45,397 nt of DNA from Ponticaulis sp. (GTDB lineage Bacteria; Pseudomonadota; Alphaproteobacteria; Caulobacterales; Hyphomonadaceae). The position numbers and the translations under genes were made by a program. How positions within the stretch are numbered: position 1 is the first letter of the stretch; each line of letters opens with the position of its first letter. Below, piece by piece: positions 1 to 8,437 of the stretch. Under the pieces are notes generated by a model. It was not told the origin of the DNA. It saw nothing but the letters and a program-made list of their open reading frames with translations, and did no database searches. The stretch covers positions 1 through 45,397 of the forward strand of contig NZUJ01000023.1 of NCBI GenBank assembly GCA_002701295.1, given 5' to 3'.

Positions 1-3
1 AAA

Positions 4-78
4 TGGAGCGGGCGATGAGATTCGAACTCACGACATCAACCTTGGCAAGGTTGCGCTCTACCCCTGAGCTACGCCCGC
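4..78 (-). tRNA. tRNA-Gly (anticodon GCC)
   Basis: Read on the minus strand this folds as a complete cloverleaf. The 7-bp acceptor stem GCGGGCG (78-72) pairs with CGCCCGC (14-8). The D arm contains TAGCTCAGGGGTAGAG. The anticodon loop TTGCCAA (48-42) carries anticodon GCC at 46-44. The T loop TTCGAAT is present, followed by discriminator T and an encoded CCA (6-4). It decodes GGC/GGU glycine codons. It lies about 90 nt downstream of holA on the same strand. The spacer holds a short GCATCC/GGATGC hairpin without a good T tract, so read-through from holA cannot be excluded. Confidence 0.97.
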
Positions 79-169
79 TCACGAGGGGTATTCCGGAAGT
101 TCCGGAAGCGGTGATAAAGCGCATCCGGGCTCAGGATGCAAGAGGAAATTCGCAGTGGATGCGATTCTT

Positions 170-1225
170 TTATCGCCGCCGTTTCTGACGCTCCGCATGA
201 GCGGAAACTTCGAGAAGCAAACGCCGTACATGCGCCTCCTGCGGACTGGCCGCCTGGCGGCACGAGACATCCACTTCTTCGATGCGACTCATCATGGTGA
301 GCGCGCGATCCGGCGGCCAGCTCCCCATAATCCGTTCGAAGGCAGGCCATTGGCGTTCAAAAATGCGCGGCGTGAGTCGCTCACCTATTTTGGCGCCGTT
401 GACACCTGACGCAGAGATTTCATGCGCGCGTAGCACGCGCTTGAACTGGTTGATGAGGCCAATCAGCACCGGAATCGCATTCGTACTGCCATCCTGAAGC
501 TGAGTCTCGAGCTGGGCAGCGAGCGGCTTCGTCTGTCCCGAGAGAGCCATATCCACCATTTCAAAGCCTGATGACTGGTCTTCCAGACTGACGAGAGACT
601 TCACGTCCGCAACCGTCAACTTCCGATCCAGATCGTCTGCATAAAGCGCGAGTTTTTCAAGTTCGGTGCGGGCAAGAGACTGGTCTTCAAGAAGGGTCTG
701 AATGAGATGGATTTCGGCCTCGGCTTCCAGTGCGAGCCGGGCATTGGCCAGCCAGTCTTTCACCCAGTTCTCGAAATCACGCTCGGTACGCTCAAAGATC
801 TGCAGCGTTGTGGATTTGCTCAGCCCTTCTACCGTTTTGCGCAAGGTCGAGCGCGTAGAAAGATCGCCCGCCATCACCAGAAGGCGCCCGGCAGGCGGTT
901 CAGACGACTCGTCGATTTGCTTCAGTGCATCCAGAAAAGGCCGCGCCTCCGTTTCGCGGGCAATGCTGGTCATCACCAACGACGCGCCGCCGAACAGGGA
1001 TTCAGAAAACAAGCCTTCCAGGATGCGTTCGGGCGCTTCTTTTGCGGCTTCCGGCGACAGACGAAGGATATCAAGTGGTGGATTGGTCGATTTTTTCCAG
1101 CTGGCGGCCAACGCTTCACCAACTTCCGACAGGGGTGCACCCGCGCGTCCGAAGATCACCGCGCCAAAAGTTCCGGCCTCAGGCTGTTTGGAGAAGGTTT
1201 CGGCCTGGCGTCCCTGGCGTTTCAC
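170..1225 (-). CDS. holA: DNA polymerase III subunit delta (HolA)
   Basis: This is the delta subunit of the clamp-loader complex, which opens the beta sliding clamp during replication. The 351-residue product has the length usual for HolA. It starts with a typical alphaproteobacterial N-terminus (VKRQGRQAETFSKQ) followed by the degenerate AAA+ fold (GAVIFGRAGAPLSEVGEAL), which lacks a functional P-loop as is normal for delta. The GTG start at 1225 is chosen because it lies 1 nt after the lptE stop codon. An upstream in-frame ATG at 1315 would overlap lptE by 89 nt and add a non-conserved extension. The order leuS-lptE-holA is widely conserved in Alphaproteobacteria and the three genes look translationally coupled. 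Family assignment is secure; the exact start is inferred. Confidence 0.93.
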   Translation of the reverse strand: MKRQGRQAETFSKQPEAGTFGAVIFGRAGAPLSEVGEALAASWKKSTNPPLDILRLSPEAAKEAPERILEGLFSESLFGGASLVMTSIARETEARPFLDALKQIDESSEPPAGRLLVMAGDLSTRSTLRKTVEGLSKSTTLQIFERTERDFENWVKDWLANARLALEAEAEIHLIQTLLEDQSLARTELEKLALYADDLDRKLTVADVKSLVSLEDQSSGFEMVDMALSGQTKPLAAQLETQLQDGSTNAIPVLIGLINQFKRVLRAHEISASGVNGAKIGERLTPRIFERQWPAFERIMGSWPPDRALTMMSRIEEVDVSCRQAASPQEAHVRRLLLEVSAHAERQKRRR

Positions 1226-1226
1226 G

Positions 1227-1736
1227 TCAGCTGTTCTTGCGGGAACGTTCGCGTTGGAAAGCGTCACCACGACCGGTACGGATACGCAGCTCATTGGCGA
1301 GCTGCGTCGCCGCATCGAGCGCTGCCTTCACAGACGCCTCCCGGCGAGCGGAAATATCCGCATATGGCGTGGTTGAAGGCGCAAGATTGGCGCTGCTATT
1401 GATCGTTCCGGTCATCACGCCGTCGGCCGTGGTCAGCACATAGTCGGCCTTGCCTTCTATGCGTGTCCGCGAGGTCGTGCCGTCATTCCGGAACGCGAAA
1501 TCGAGCACATCTTCGTCATAAATGACTTCCAGCGTCGCACTATCAATGCCCGGCAGGCCAGGGCGCAGCAGCATGAGAAGCTCTCGACGCATCTGATGAC
1601 CAGCATAGCCTTCAATTTCCGGGATCTGGATGGATCCGGCCACAGCGCCATTCTCTGTTGAATACAAAGGAGTGAACCCACACGACGCAAGCGTCAGGGT
1701 ACTCGTGAGAAGCGCTGCGGCAATGGCTTTCATCAT
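1227..1736 (-). CDS. lptE: LPS assembly lipoprotein LptE
   Basis: This outer-membrane lipoprotein plugs the LptD barrel and helps insert lipopolysaccharide into the outer leaflet. The 169-residue product has a lipoprotein signal peptide with lipobox LASC, giving lipidated Cys19, followed by GFTPLY, the usual mature N-terminus of LptE/RlpB proteins. The rest is a small alpha/beta domain ([18 protein letters not shown], later [17 protein letters not shown]). The ATG overlaps the leuS stop codon as ATGA, and the stop lies 1 nt before the holA GTG. A second ATG at 1733 is equally possible and would remove only one residue. Pairing with leuS and holA is the conserved alphaproteobacterial arrangement. 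Confidence 0.9.
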   Translation of the reverse strand: MMKAIAAALLTSTLTLASCGFTPLYSTENGAVAGSIQIPEIEGYAGHQMRRELLMLLRPGLPGIDSATLEVIYDEDVLDFAFRNDGTTSRTRIEGKADYVLTTADGVMTGTINSSANLAPSTTPYADISARREASVKAALDAATQLANELRIRTGRGDAFQRERSRKNS

Positions 1737-4327
1737 GACACCACTATGTTGATGATCCGTCCTGGTACTACAATCACCTTTCGCACGGTTTTACCAGACA
1801 GGTGAGGCTCTACAGCAGGATCTTTGAAGGCCAGTGCCTCAACTTCATCCTTGTCTGCTTCTGCCGGAACCTGAACTTCCGCGCGCTTCTTGCCGTTGAT
1901 CTGCACCGGCATTGTGATGGAATCGTCCTTGAGCAGGCTCGCATCAATTTTTGGCCATGATGAGGCGCTGACGAGATCTTTACCGCCTATCCGCTCCCAG
2001 CATTCTTCCGCCAGATGCGGCATGAATGGCACAAGCGCATGCGCCAGAAACGCCATGCTTTCAAGGCGCGCGGCCGTGAGCGCATCAGAAACCGTTTCGC
2101 TCTCAGCCTTACGCAGGCCGTTCACCCATTCATGCACGGTGGCAATGGCCGAATTGAAACGGAAGCTTTCAATTGCGTCTTCAACGGCCTTGAGCGACCG
2201 GTGAGTCAGTTTCCGAATGGCCTGGCCCGCATCATCCATGGATGGCAGATCAGCCTCTGGCGCAGGTGCACCTTCTGGCAGGGCGTCAACAACCGCCCAC
2301 ACCTTTTGTGCAAACCGCCATGACCCTTCAACACCGGACTGAGTCCATTCAACATCACGTTCAGGTGGGGAGTCTGACAACACGAACCAGCGCGCAACGT
2401 CTGCGCCGAAATCACCGATGATCTCTGTCGGGTCCACAGTGTTTTTCTTGGACTTCGACATTTTCTCGATCGGCCCGACCGTGACGGGATCGCCTGTCGA
2501 AATCTCAACCAGCGTCCCGTCCTTGTCGTCGATCTCCTCTGGCGAAACCCATTCACCTGCGGTGGATTTATAGGTCTCGTGGGTCACCATGCCTTGCGTG
2601 AACAGGGCCGCAAACGGCTCGCCGGATTTGAGGTCAATCAGACCGCAATCGCGCATGGCCCGCATGAAAAAGCGTGAATAGAGAAGGTGAAGAACTGCAT
2701 GTTCGACCCCGCCAATATACTGATCGACTGGCAGCCAGTAAGCAGCGTCATCCTTGTTGACCGGCTTGTCAGCGTCGGGCGCAGCAAAACGGGCAAAATA
2801 CCAGGACGAATCCGCGAATGTATCCAGCGTGTCGGTTTCGCGTAGCGCTTCACCGCCGCACTCCGGACAGCTTGTATGTTTCCAGGTCGGATGACGTTCC
2901 AGCGGATTGCCCGGCACGTCAAAGGTCACATCCTCTGGCAGACGCACAGGCAGCTGATCATCGGGAACCGGCAAGGTTCCACATTTCGAGCACTTCACAA
3001 CCGGGATCGGGCAGCCCCAATATCTCTGACGGGAGACACCCCAGTCACGCAAACGATATGTAGTTGCGCCTTTGCCCAGCTCCAGCGATTCCAGTTTCTC
3101 GATCGCCGCATTAATCGCGTCCGTCGTCGACAAACCGTTCAGGAAGTCAGAATTATAAATCGTTCCCGGGCCGGTATAGGCTTCGGTATCGATTTCATGC
3201 TCGGTCGGGTCCGCATCCGGCGGCAACACAACCGGATTGACCGGCAAGTCATACTTGCGTGCGAAATCGAGGTCACGCTGGTCACCCGCTGGCGAACCGA
3301 ACACCGCGCCTGACCCATAGGTCGACAGAACAAAATTCGCAGACCAGACCGGAATTTCCCATGCTGGGTCAAACGGATGGCGAACTGTGAAGCCAAGATC
3401 AATGCCGAGCTTCGGCGCTTTCTCGATGGCCTCTTCAGACGTTCCGGTTTTCGCGCATTCCTTCTGGAAGGCTTCAATTTCCGGGTTGGTACTGGCGAGT
3501 TCTTTGGTAATCGGATGATCAGGCGCCAGCGCCAGGAAACTTGCGCCATAGAGCGTGTCAGGCCGTGTGGTGAAGACCTCAATACCGCTCTCAAAGCCAT
3601 CAAAATCACGACCGACAATCGGCCAGTTGATTGTGGCGCCGCGTGACTTGCCAATCCAGTTCGCCTGCATCAGACGAACTTTCTCTGGCCAGTTATCGAG
3701 CTTTTTCACCTGTTCCAGCAGATCATCAGCATATTCGGTGATCTTGAAGAACCATTGCTCCAGCTCGCGGGTCTCAACCTCCGCGCCAGACCGCCAACCC
3801 TTGCCATCGACAACCTGCTCGTTCGCCAGAACGGTCATGTCGACCGGGTCCCAGTTCACTTTCGAGGTTTTGCGATAGACCAGCTCTTTTTTCATCATGG
3901 CGATGAAAATTCGCTGCTGCTGCTCGTAATATTCAGGGTCGCACGTGGCAAACTCGCGTGACCAGTCGAGTGAAAGGCCGAGCAGTTCGAACTGCTTTTT
4001 CATGGCGGCGATATTGTCGTAGGTCCAGCCCTTCGGATGGACACCGCGCTGCATGGCTGCGTTCTCAGCCGGCATGCCGAAAGCGTCCCACCCCATTGGG
4101 TGCAGGACGTTAAACCCTTTCAGCATGCGGAAGCGGGCAACCACATCGCCCATGGCATAGTTGCGCACATGGCCCATATGCAGACGTCCCGAAGGATAAG
4201 GGAACATCTCGAGCACATAGGCTTTGGGCTTGGATGGATCAGCCTCGCCAGCTTCAAACAGCTGCGCATCCGCCCATGCTGCGCGCCAACGCGGCTCACT
4301 GGTGCGGTGGTTATATCGCGACGACAA
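1733..4327 (-). CDS. leuS: Leucyl-tRNA synthetase
   Basis: This class I aminoacyl-tRNA synthetase charges tRNA-Leu with leucine. The 864-residue protein is full length. The HIGH signature appears as HMGH at residues 50-53 within [11 protein letters not shown], and KMSKS is at 622-626. Between them are the CP1 editing domain ([12 protein letters not shown]) and a zinc-ribbon segment with CSKC and CPEC. The start codon is TTG at 4327, supported by a strong Shine-Dalgarno GAGGAGG about 8 nt upstream and by the conserved SRYN start of alphaproteobacterial LeuRS. The gene follows the DUF3576 lipoprotein by 31 nt and overlaps lptE by ATGA, so it probably belongs to one transcript with lptE and holA. 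Confidence 0.97.
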   Translation of the reverse strand: MSSRYNHRTSEPRWRAAWADAQLFEAGEADPSKPKAYVLEMFPYPSGRLHMGHVRNYAMGDVVARFRMLKGFNVLHPMGWDAFGMPAENAAMQRGVHPKGWTYDNIAAMKKQFELLGLSLDWSREFATCDPEYYEQQQRIFIAMMKKELVYRKTSKVNWDPVDMTVLANEQVVDGKGWRSGAEVETRELEQWFFKITEYADDLLEQVKKLDNWPEKVRLMQANWIGKSRGATINWPIVGRDFDGFESGIEVFTTRPDTLYGASFLALAPDHPITKELASTNPEIEAFQKECAKTGTSEEAIEKAPKLGIDLGFTVRHPFDPAWEIPVWSANFVLSTYGSGAVFGSPAGDQRDLDFARKYDLPVNPVVLPPDADPTEHEIDTEAYTGPGTIYNSDFLNGLSTTDAINAAIEKLESLELGKGATTYRLRDWGVSRQRYWGCPIPVVKCSKCGTLPVPDDQLPVRLPEDVTFDVPGNPLERHPTWKHTSCPECGGEALRETDTLDTFADSSWYFARFAAPDADKPVNKDDAAYWLPVDQYIGGVEHAVLHLLYSRFFMRAMRDCGLIDLKSGEPFAALFTQGMVTHETYKSTAGEWVSPEEIDDKDGTLVEISTGDPVTVGPIEKMSKSKKNTVDPTEIIGDFGADVARWFVLSDSPPERDVEWTQSGVEGSWRFAQKVWAVVDALPEGAPAPEADLPSMDDAGQAIRKLTHRSLKAVEDAIESFRFNSAIATVHEWVNGLRKAESETVSDALTAARLESMAFLAHALVPFMPHLAEECWERIGGKDLVSASSWPKIDASLLKDDSITMPVQINGKKRAEVQVPAEADKDEVEALAFKDPAVEPHLSGKTVRKVIVVPGRIINIVVS

Positions 4328-4358
4328 GGCCGCCCTCCTCGATTTTTAGAAACTCAGA

Positions 4359-4784
4359 TCAGCTGAAATCGCCGACCTTCAGTTCGCGCGCTCGTGTCAG
4401 AATCGCATTCTCAAGCTGAACTTCTGTGTCAGCGCTGACGTCTGCATCGACCCAGTTGCCGCCCTGATTGACCTGCTTGAACACAGAGACGTTCACGCCG
4501 TCGGCGCGAAGACGCGTATCCAGAATATAAACAGTCATGCGGAAACGCTCTTCAGGCGTCGCTGAAGGCGCAAACCAGTCCGTGATGATGATTCCGCTTT
4601 GCGGGTCAGCACTGGACAAAGGCATAAAGTCGATCGTGTCGAGCGTTGCGCGCCAGAGAAAGGCGTTTACGCCGACCATAGAGGCATCGGTTTCGGCCGC
4701 CTGAGTTCTGGATGAGCTGCCGCACCCGGCGACGGTCAATGCACAGGCTCCCATGGCGACGGCTAAAGCTCTAAAATTGTTCAT
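4359..4784 (-). CDS. DUF3576 lipoprotein
   Basis: This 141-residue putative lipoprotein belongs to the DUF3576 family, which is commonly encoded directly upstream of leuS in Alphaproteobacteria. Its function is not established. The signal peptide ends in lipobox VAGC (Cys21). The mature part contains the family's central segment (VNAFLWRATLDTIDFMPL, then DPQSGIIITDW) and a DTRLRADGVNVSVFKQ stretch. The ATG at 4784 has GGGAGA about 7 nt upstream and gives a clean signal peptide; longer in-frame starts at 4799 and 4811 do not. The divergent porin-like gene starts about 95 nt away, so promoters for both lie in 4785-4878. Confidence 0.85.
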   Translation of the reverse strand: MNNFRALAVAMGACALTVAGCGSSSRTQAAETDASMVGVNAFLWRATLDTIDFMPLSSADPQSGIIITDWFAPSATPEERFRMTVYILDTRLRADGVNVSVFKQVNQGGNWVDADVSADTEVQLENAILTRARELKVGDFS

Positions 4785-4878
4785 GATGTCTCCCGGCATT
4801 AGGCCACACACCTACTTCAACAGATATTAGCGTTCGGTGTATAGCATGTGCAATGCTAGCGGAAAGTCCCGAACGGCA

Positions 4879-6072
4879 ATGATCAGAGTGAAAATGCGTA
4901 TCTTCTTTTTAATGTTCTTCGCAAGTCTGTCTTTCAGTGCAAGTGCTCAGGACGGAATTGAAACCGATCTGGATGCCGAAATGACGCTGGTGGGCGCGTT
5001 TATGGACGAATCAACAGGCCGCTCGCCCCGTAATGGCATGGGGGAGATTTCGGTCTCTGGTTCAGCCAGTAAAGTTCTCGCAAACGGCGTGGAAATTTCC
5101 GGAAATGTGACATTTCGTGGTCAGACCGACCACCCTCAGCGCCCCGGATTCGCCGGATCGGTGATCGATTGTCCTCCGAATCTGTCTGGTTGTGCGAATC
5201 TGAACGGGTCCGCGCTGCGTGGGTCGTTCTCGCGTCTCTCTACCCAGCCATTTGCGGACGATGCCGGTGCGCGCGGCAGTCTGGAGCGCGCTTATGTCGA
5301 GATTGATGGCGGTTGGGGCGCTCTTACGCTCGGTCGGGATGATGGTGTCGGCGCGCGCTTTTTCGAAGGCGGACCCACTGTGTTCTCGCTGGCGCGAGAT
5401 CGCGATCCGATCCTCGACCCAACCGGCATCAACAGCGTCCGTACCCGCAATGACATCTCTTCGACTGCGGAAAAAGCGAGCTATGTCACGCCGCGCCTTC
5501 TGGGGCTGCGCGCCGGCCTCTCTTATACCCCAGACGCCTCTGTGCGTCGGCTGGACCTCGAAACGAGCCGCAAGGCCCTGGGCGTGATCGAGCCGGAGCT
5601 GGGTGACGCAGTTGAACTGGGCCTCCAAGGATATCACTTTTTCAGAGATGTCGACCTCAGACTTCGGGGGTCGCTCACCTGGTCGCAGGCAAATTCTGCC
5701 ACGCCCATGTATGAAGACACCCAGACCACCAGTTTCGGACTGGATCTCGAACGTCGGGACAAGTTTCGCGTCGGTTTCAGCATTTTGAACTCATCCAATG
5801 GCGGTTATGGTGACTATTCATCTGCCGCGATCGGCGCCGAATACATCATCAAAGACTGGCGAATTGGCCTCAATGGCAGTCAGGCAACAGACGACACGAT
5901 CGGCCTTGAGACAGAGTCCGCAACGCTCGGACTTGGCCGGGATCTCAACGACCATGTCGGGCTCACACTCGGCTATCGAACAAGCCGGGCAGAGCTTGAT
6001 AGCGCTCCCGCAGGCTGGTCAGATAACATAGATCAGGACGGAGTGTTGCTCGAAGTCCGCATTCGCAAATAA
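4879..6072 (+). CDS. Porin-like outer-membrane beta-barrel protein
   Basis: The product is about 397 residues with an N-terminal signal peptide (MRIFFLMFFASLSFSASAQ) and a mature part of alternating amphipathic beta strands. These strands include RAYVEIDGGWGALTLGRDDG, ASYVTPRLLGLRAGLSYTP and NDHVGLTLGYRTSRAEL, matching the Gram-negative porin (OmpA-unrelated, Porin_4-like) fold. The segment around RAYVEIDGGWGALTLGR is the typical strand before the constriction loop. It presumably forms a passive diffusion channel; substrate cannot be told. ATG 4879 is chosen, but ATG 4894 gives a nearly identical signal peptide and neither has a strong Shine-Dalgarno. The usual C-terminal aromatic residue is missing: the protein ends in EVRIRK, which is unusual for a BAM substrate. 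Confidence 0.75.
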   Translation: MIRVKMRIFFLMFFASLSFSASAQDGIETDLDAEMTLVGAFMDESTGRSPRNGMGEISVSGSASKVLANGVEISGNVTFRGQTDHPQRPGFAGSVIDCPPNLSGCANLNGSALRGSFSRLSTQPFADDAGARGSLERAYVEIDGGWGALTLGRDDGVGARFFEGGPTVFSLARDRDPILDPTGINSVRTRNDISSTAEKASYVTPRLLGLRAGLSYTPDASVRRLDLETSRKALGVIEPELGDAVELGLQGYHFFRDVDLRLRGSLTWSQANSATPMYEDTQTTSFGLDLERRDKFRVGFSILNSSNGGYGDYSSAAIGAEYIIKDWRIGLNGSQATDDTIGLETESATLGLGRDLNDHVGLTLGYRTSRAELDSAPAGWSDNIDQDGVLLEVRIRK

Positions 6073-6135
6073 TTCAAAATTTAATCCGTCAAAGTAACTT
6101 CCAATCAATCCGTAACTAGGCAATATGTACGGGTG

Positions 6136-6579
6136 ATGAAAAAGCTCTTTGTTATCGGTACGGGAATTATGCTTTTTGCGTGCGGCACAGCTGCAGCGCA
6201 GACGGCTGCTTTGCCGACAACAGAGCCTGCTGCCATCCCTGAAAGCGAGTGGAGCAAGAACTTCACGCTGCCCGACTCTCTGCCGATGGCCACACTTGCA
6301 CCTGAAGCAAAGCCGAACCTGTCTATTCAGGAAAAGGCACAGACTTTCCGCATGGGCGGTAATGGTCGCTGGCAGATGAACCTGAACGTCGTGTCGCGTC
6401 CGATTGAATCGCCACTCCCGCGCGAGGAGATGCGTGCCGGTGCAACCTATCAGTTCACACCGCGCTTCAGCCTTGGCGGCTCACTGTCGGTTGGTGCAGA
6501 AGAACTCGACGATGCTTCCCAATGGGAAGAACAGAACATCGAAGCTGGCGTTCGTCTCAAAACCACCTTCAAATTCTAA
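6136..6579 (+). CDS. NtrZ-like periplasmic protein
   Basis: This 147-residue exported protein has a signal peptide ending in AAAQ. After a proline- and alanine-rich linker comes a compact domain (GNGRWQMNLNV, ATYQFTPRFSLGGSLSVG) and a C-terminus of GVRLKTTFKF. This layout matches the NtrZ family as I recall it from Caulobacter, where NtrZ acts in the periplasm on the sensor kinase NtrY. The match is from memory of the family pattern, not a search. No ntrY or ntrX lies in this window. A GTG one codon upstream (6133) is an alternative start. The gene converges on the uridine kinase gene with an 18-nt gap and no obvious terminator. Confidence 0.62.
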   Translation: MKKLFVIGTGIMLFACGTAAAQTAALPTTEPAAIPESEWSKNFTLPDSLPMATLAPEAKPNLSIQEKAQTFRMGGNGRWQMNLNVVSRPIESPLPREEMRAGATYQFTPRFSLGGSLSVGAEELDDASQWEEQNIEAGVRLKTTFKF

Positions 6580-6597
6580 GGCTTTACCGGTTCGACC

Positions 6598-7335
6598 TCA
6601 GTCGCGGTCCGGAAGCGTATCAATCTCTTCATTTGAAACGACGCGATGGTCTGTCAGCCAGGCCAGAACAGGTGCGAGCATGCGCATAACAGCCTGACGC
6701 GATGGCCGGGCGGTCGCAAAGGCCGGAAGACCTTCATCTGCAATCACAAGATCGGCGACGTATTTCATTGGCGCAGTGACGCGATGATGGGTCGGGCGGA
6801 CAAAATGAAGATATTGCGAAATGACCCGGTCAATGCTTCGCCCGCGTCCACCTTCGTCTTCCGGAGCTGTATCACGCAAAATGCGGCGCGCCAGCCTGAG
6901 GTCGTCAGGTGTATCGACATAGACCTTGAGGTCAAACAGAGAGGAAAACCGCGGTTCGCTGAGCACGTGAATGCCCTCAACAATTGTCACGCGGCGTGGC
7001 GTCAGTGTTTCAAGCTCACCCTCAACGCGATCATGCGCTGCGAAATCATAAACCGGCTGGTCAATCGTTGCTCCTGCACGCAGCGCACTGATATGCGCGT
7101 ACATCAGGTCCATATCCTTGGATGAAACGTCATCAAAATTGACGCGCGCCTCAACTTCGGCGGCTGGCAGACCGACGACATTATTGGCCGCACGGGATTT
7201 ATAATAATTATCCTCGCCCATAATGGTGCAGAGCTCAGGGCCGAGCACCTCGACCAGTGAACTGGACAAGGTCGATTTTCCCGATCCGGAACCGCCCGAA
7301 ATCGCGATCATGCATACAGAAGTCTCAGAAGGCAT
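6598..7335 (-). CDS. udk: Uridine kinase family protein
   Basis: This cytoplasmic P-loop kinase is predicted to phosphorylate uridine or cytidine in pyrimidine salvage. The 245-residue protein has a Walker A motif GGSGSGKS at 14-21, then EDNYYKS and NFDD, which correspond to the EDxYY and NFDHP substrate-binding segments of uridine kinases. PVYDF and EGIHVLSEP follow in the usual order. The canonical NFDHPDAFD reads NFDDVSSKD here, so substrate preference could differ. A C-terminal extension (about residues 200-245) is not part of the core fold. The ATG overlaps the end of the upstream CAP-protein gene by 11 nt, implying co-translation. Specificity (uridine or a related nucleoside) is uncertain. 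Confidence 0.8.
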   Translation of the reverse strand: MPSETSVCMIAISGGSGSGKSTLSSSLVEVLGPELCTIMGEDNYYKSRAANNVVGLPAAEVEARVNFDDVSSKDMDLMYAHISALRAGATIDQPVYDFAAHDRVEGELETLTPRRVTIVEGIHVLSEPRFSSLFDLKVYVDTPDDLRLARRILRDTAPEDEGGRGRSIDRVISQYLHFVRPTHHRVTAPMKYVADLVIADEGLPAFATARPSRQAVMRMLAPVLAWLTDHRVVSNEEIDTLPDRD

Positions 7336-8260
7336 CAGTCACCAGATCAGCAGAAGGGCCGTTCAGGAGGAGATAGCTGGTCGGTGTCGCGGCCACAAGA
7401 ACAACCAGACGAATACGTCCGGGTTCGCTCACAAACTCCGGCAAACGAACAAGTGTGTCATATCCTCGGGCAATGACTGTGCCTGTCGGGCTTTCCAGCC
7501 GCCAGCCTTCAATTTTGCGCCCATCCAATTGCGCAGGAAGCGACAGACTTTCGCCCGGGTGAACGACATCAGGCCATTCCTGGATGAGAATCCCTTCCGC
7601 AGACAGAAACACCTGAACGGCAGTATAGGTTGTTCCCTGCTTCACAATCGCCAGACCGACATGGCTATAGTCAGGATTCACCATCGTGCCGAAATGGCTC
7701 GCACTGCCCTCAAGCTGCAGCTGAAGCGTCATGTCGGTATAACTTTCCGGCCAGCCATCGCGAAACCAGGCGAGATTCTCTCCGGTTACACCAAAGATTT
7801 CGTCACGCTCTAACCGGCGCATCCGGTCTTCATTGCGAAGGCCTTCTGGCGAGCTGTGATCGAAATACTCACGGCGCAGCATATCAATCCCATGAAGGCG
7901 CGCCACGTCGGCAGCGCCCTGATGCCATTGAAGCTCGGGCAGATCATTCTCGACACGAATTTCGTTCAACCGCTGGAACATGGCGAGCATATCGCCTTCG
8001 AGCAGAGCCATATTATGCGGCGGCTCATCGAGACAACGATCTGCAAATTCGAGAAAAGGGCGCACGGCGGATGGAAGGGTCAGAACCTGGTCACAGGAAT
8101 CCGCCTGTTGCGCGTACAAATGCCGCCCGTCTTCCGTCTGCAGTGCGGACATGGATTGCGGGCCAATAACGGTCACCGCAAGAAGGAGCGCAACAAACAA
8201 ATTCAAAGCTCCAGACAAAAAATCCCACCGCGCACCGGGCATTCGGACCCACCTTTGCAT
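7325..8260 (-). CDS. CAP-domain (SCP/PR1-like) membrane-anchored protein
   Basis: The product is 311 residues. A single N-terminal hydrophobic segment (about residues 18-38, LNLFVALLLAVTVIGPQSM) acts as a signal or anchor. It is followed by a CAP/SCP domain: residues about 88-220 carry MFQRLNEIRVENDLPELQW, HGIDMLRREYFDHSSPEG and GENLAWF, the family signatures with two histidines of the putative cavity. A C-terminal beta-rich domain (about 225-311) follows. Bacterial CAP proteins are exported and of mostly unknown function. ATG 8260 is used; ATG 8242 has a better AGGTGGG upstream and remains possible. The stop overlaps the udk start, an uncommon partner. Confidence 0.8.
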   Translation of the reverse strand: MQRWVRMPGARWDFLSGALNLFVALLLAVTVIGPQSMSALQTEDGRHLYAQQADSCDQVLTLPSAVRPFLEFADRCLDEPPHNMALLEGDMLAMFQRLNEIRVENDLPELQWHQGAADVARLHGIDMLRREYFDHSSPEGLRNEDRMRRLERDEIFGVTGENLAWFRDGWPESYTDMTLQLQLEGSASHFGTMVNPDYSHVGLAIVKQGTTYTAVQVFLSAEGILIQEWPDVVHPGESLSLPAQLDGRKIEGWRLESPTGTVIARGYDTLVRLPEFVSEPGRIRLVVLVAATPTSYLLLNGPSADLVTDAF

Positions 8261-8381
8261 ACGACTGTTTCCGGAATGATGAACACATCATTGGCCCGGA
8301 CGGTCCGCAATCTAGCGAAGGCCCATTCCTATGACCATAGGTTTCAACTGCTGAGCTACATGACACGTTGGCGCAGGGAAA

Positions 8382-8413
8382 CAAAAAGGGCGGCCAGAAA
8401 CCTGACCGCCCTT
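8382..8413 (-). terminator. Rho-independent terminator after pnp
   Basis: On the minus strand an 8-bp stem AAGGGCGG/CCGCCCTT is followed by TTTTTGTTT. It starts about 25 nt after the pnp stop codon and fits an intrinsic terminator for the rpsO-pnp unit. Confidence 0.85.
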
Positions 8414-8437
8414 CAAGATTTTTGATCGGTTCAGCGA

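Noticed and set aside
81-169. A terminator between holA and tRNA-Gly
   Set aside because: The GCATCC/GGATGC stem is only 6 bp and is followed by GCTTTAT, not a T tract.
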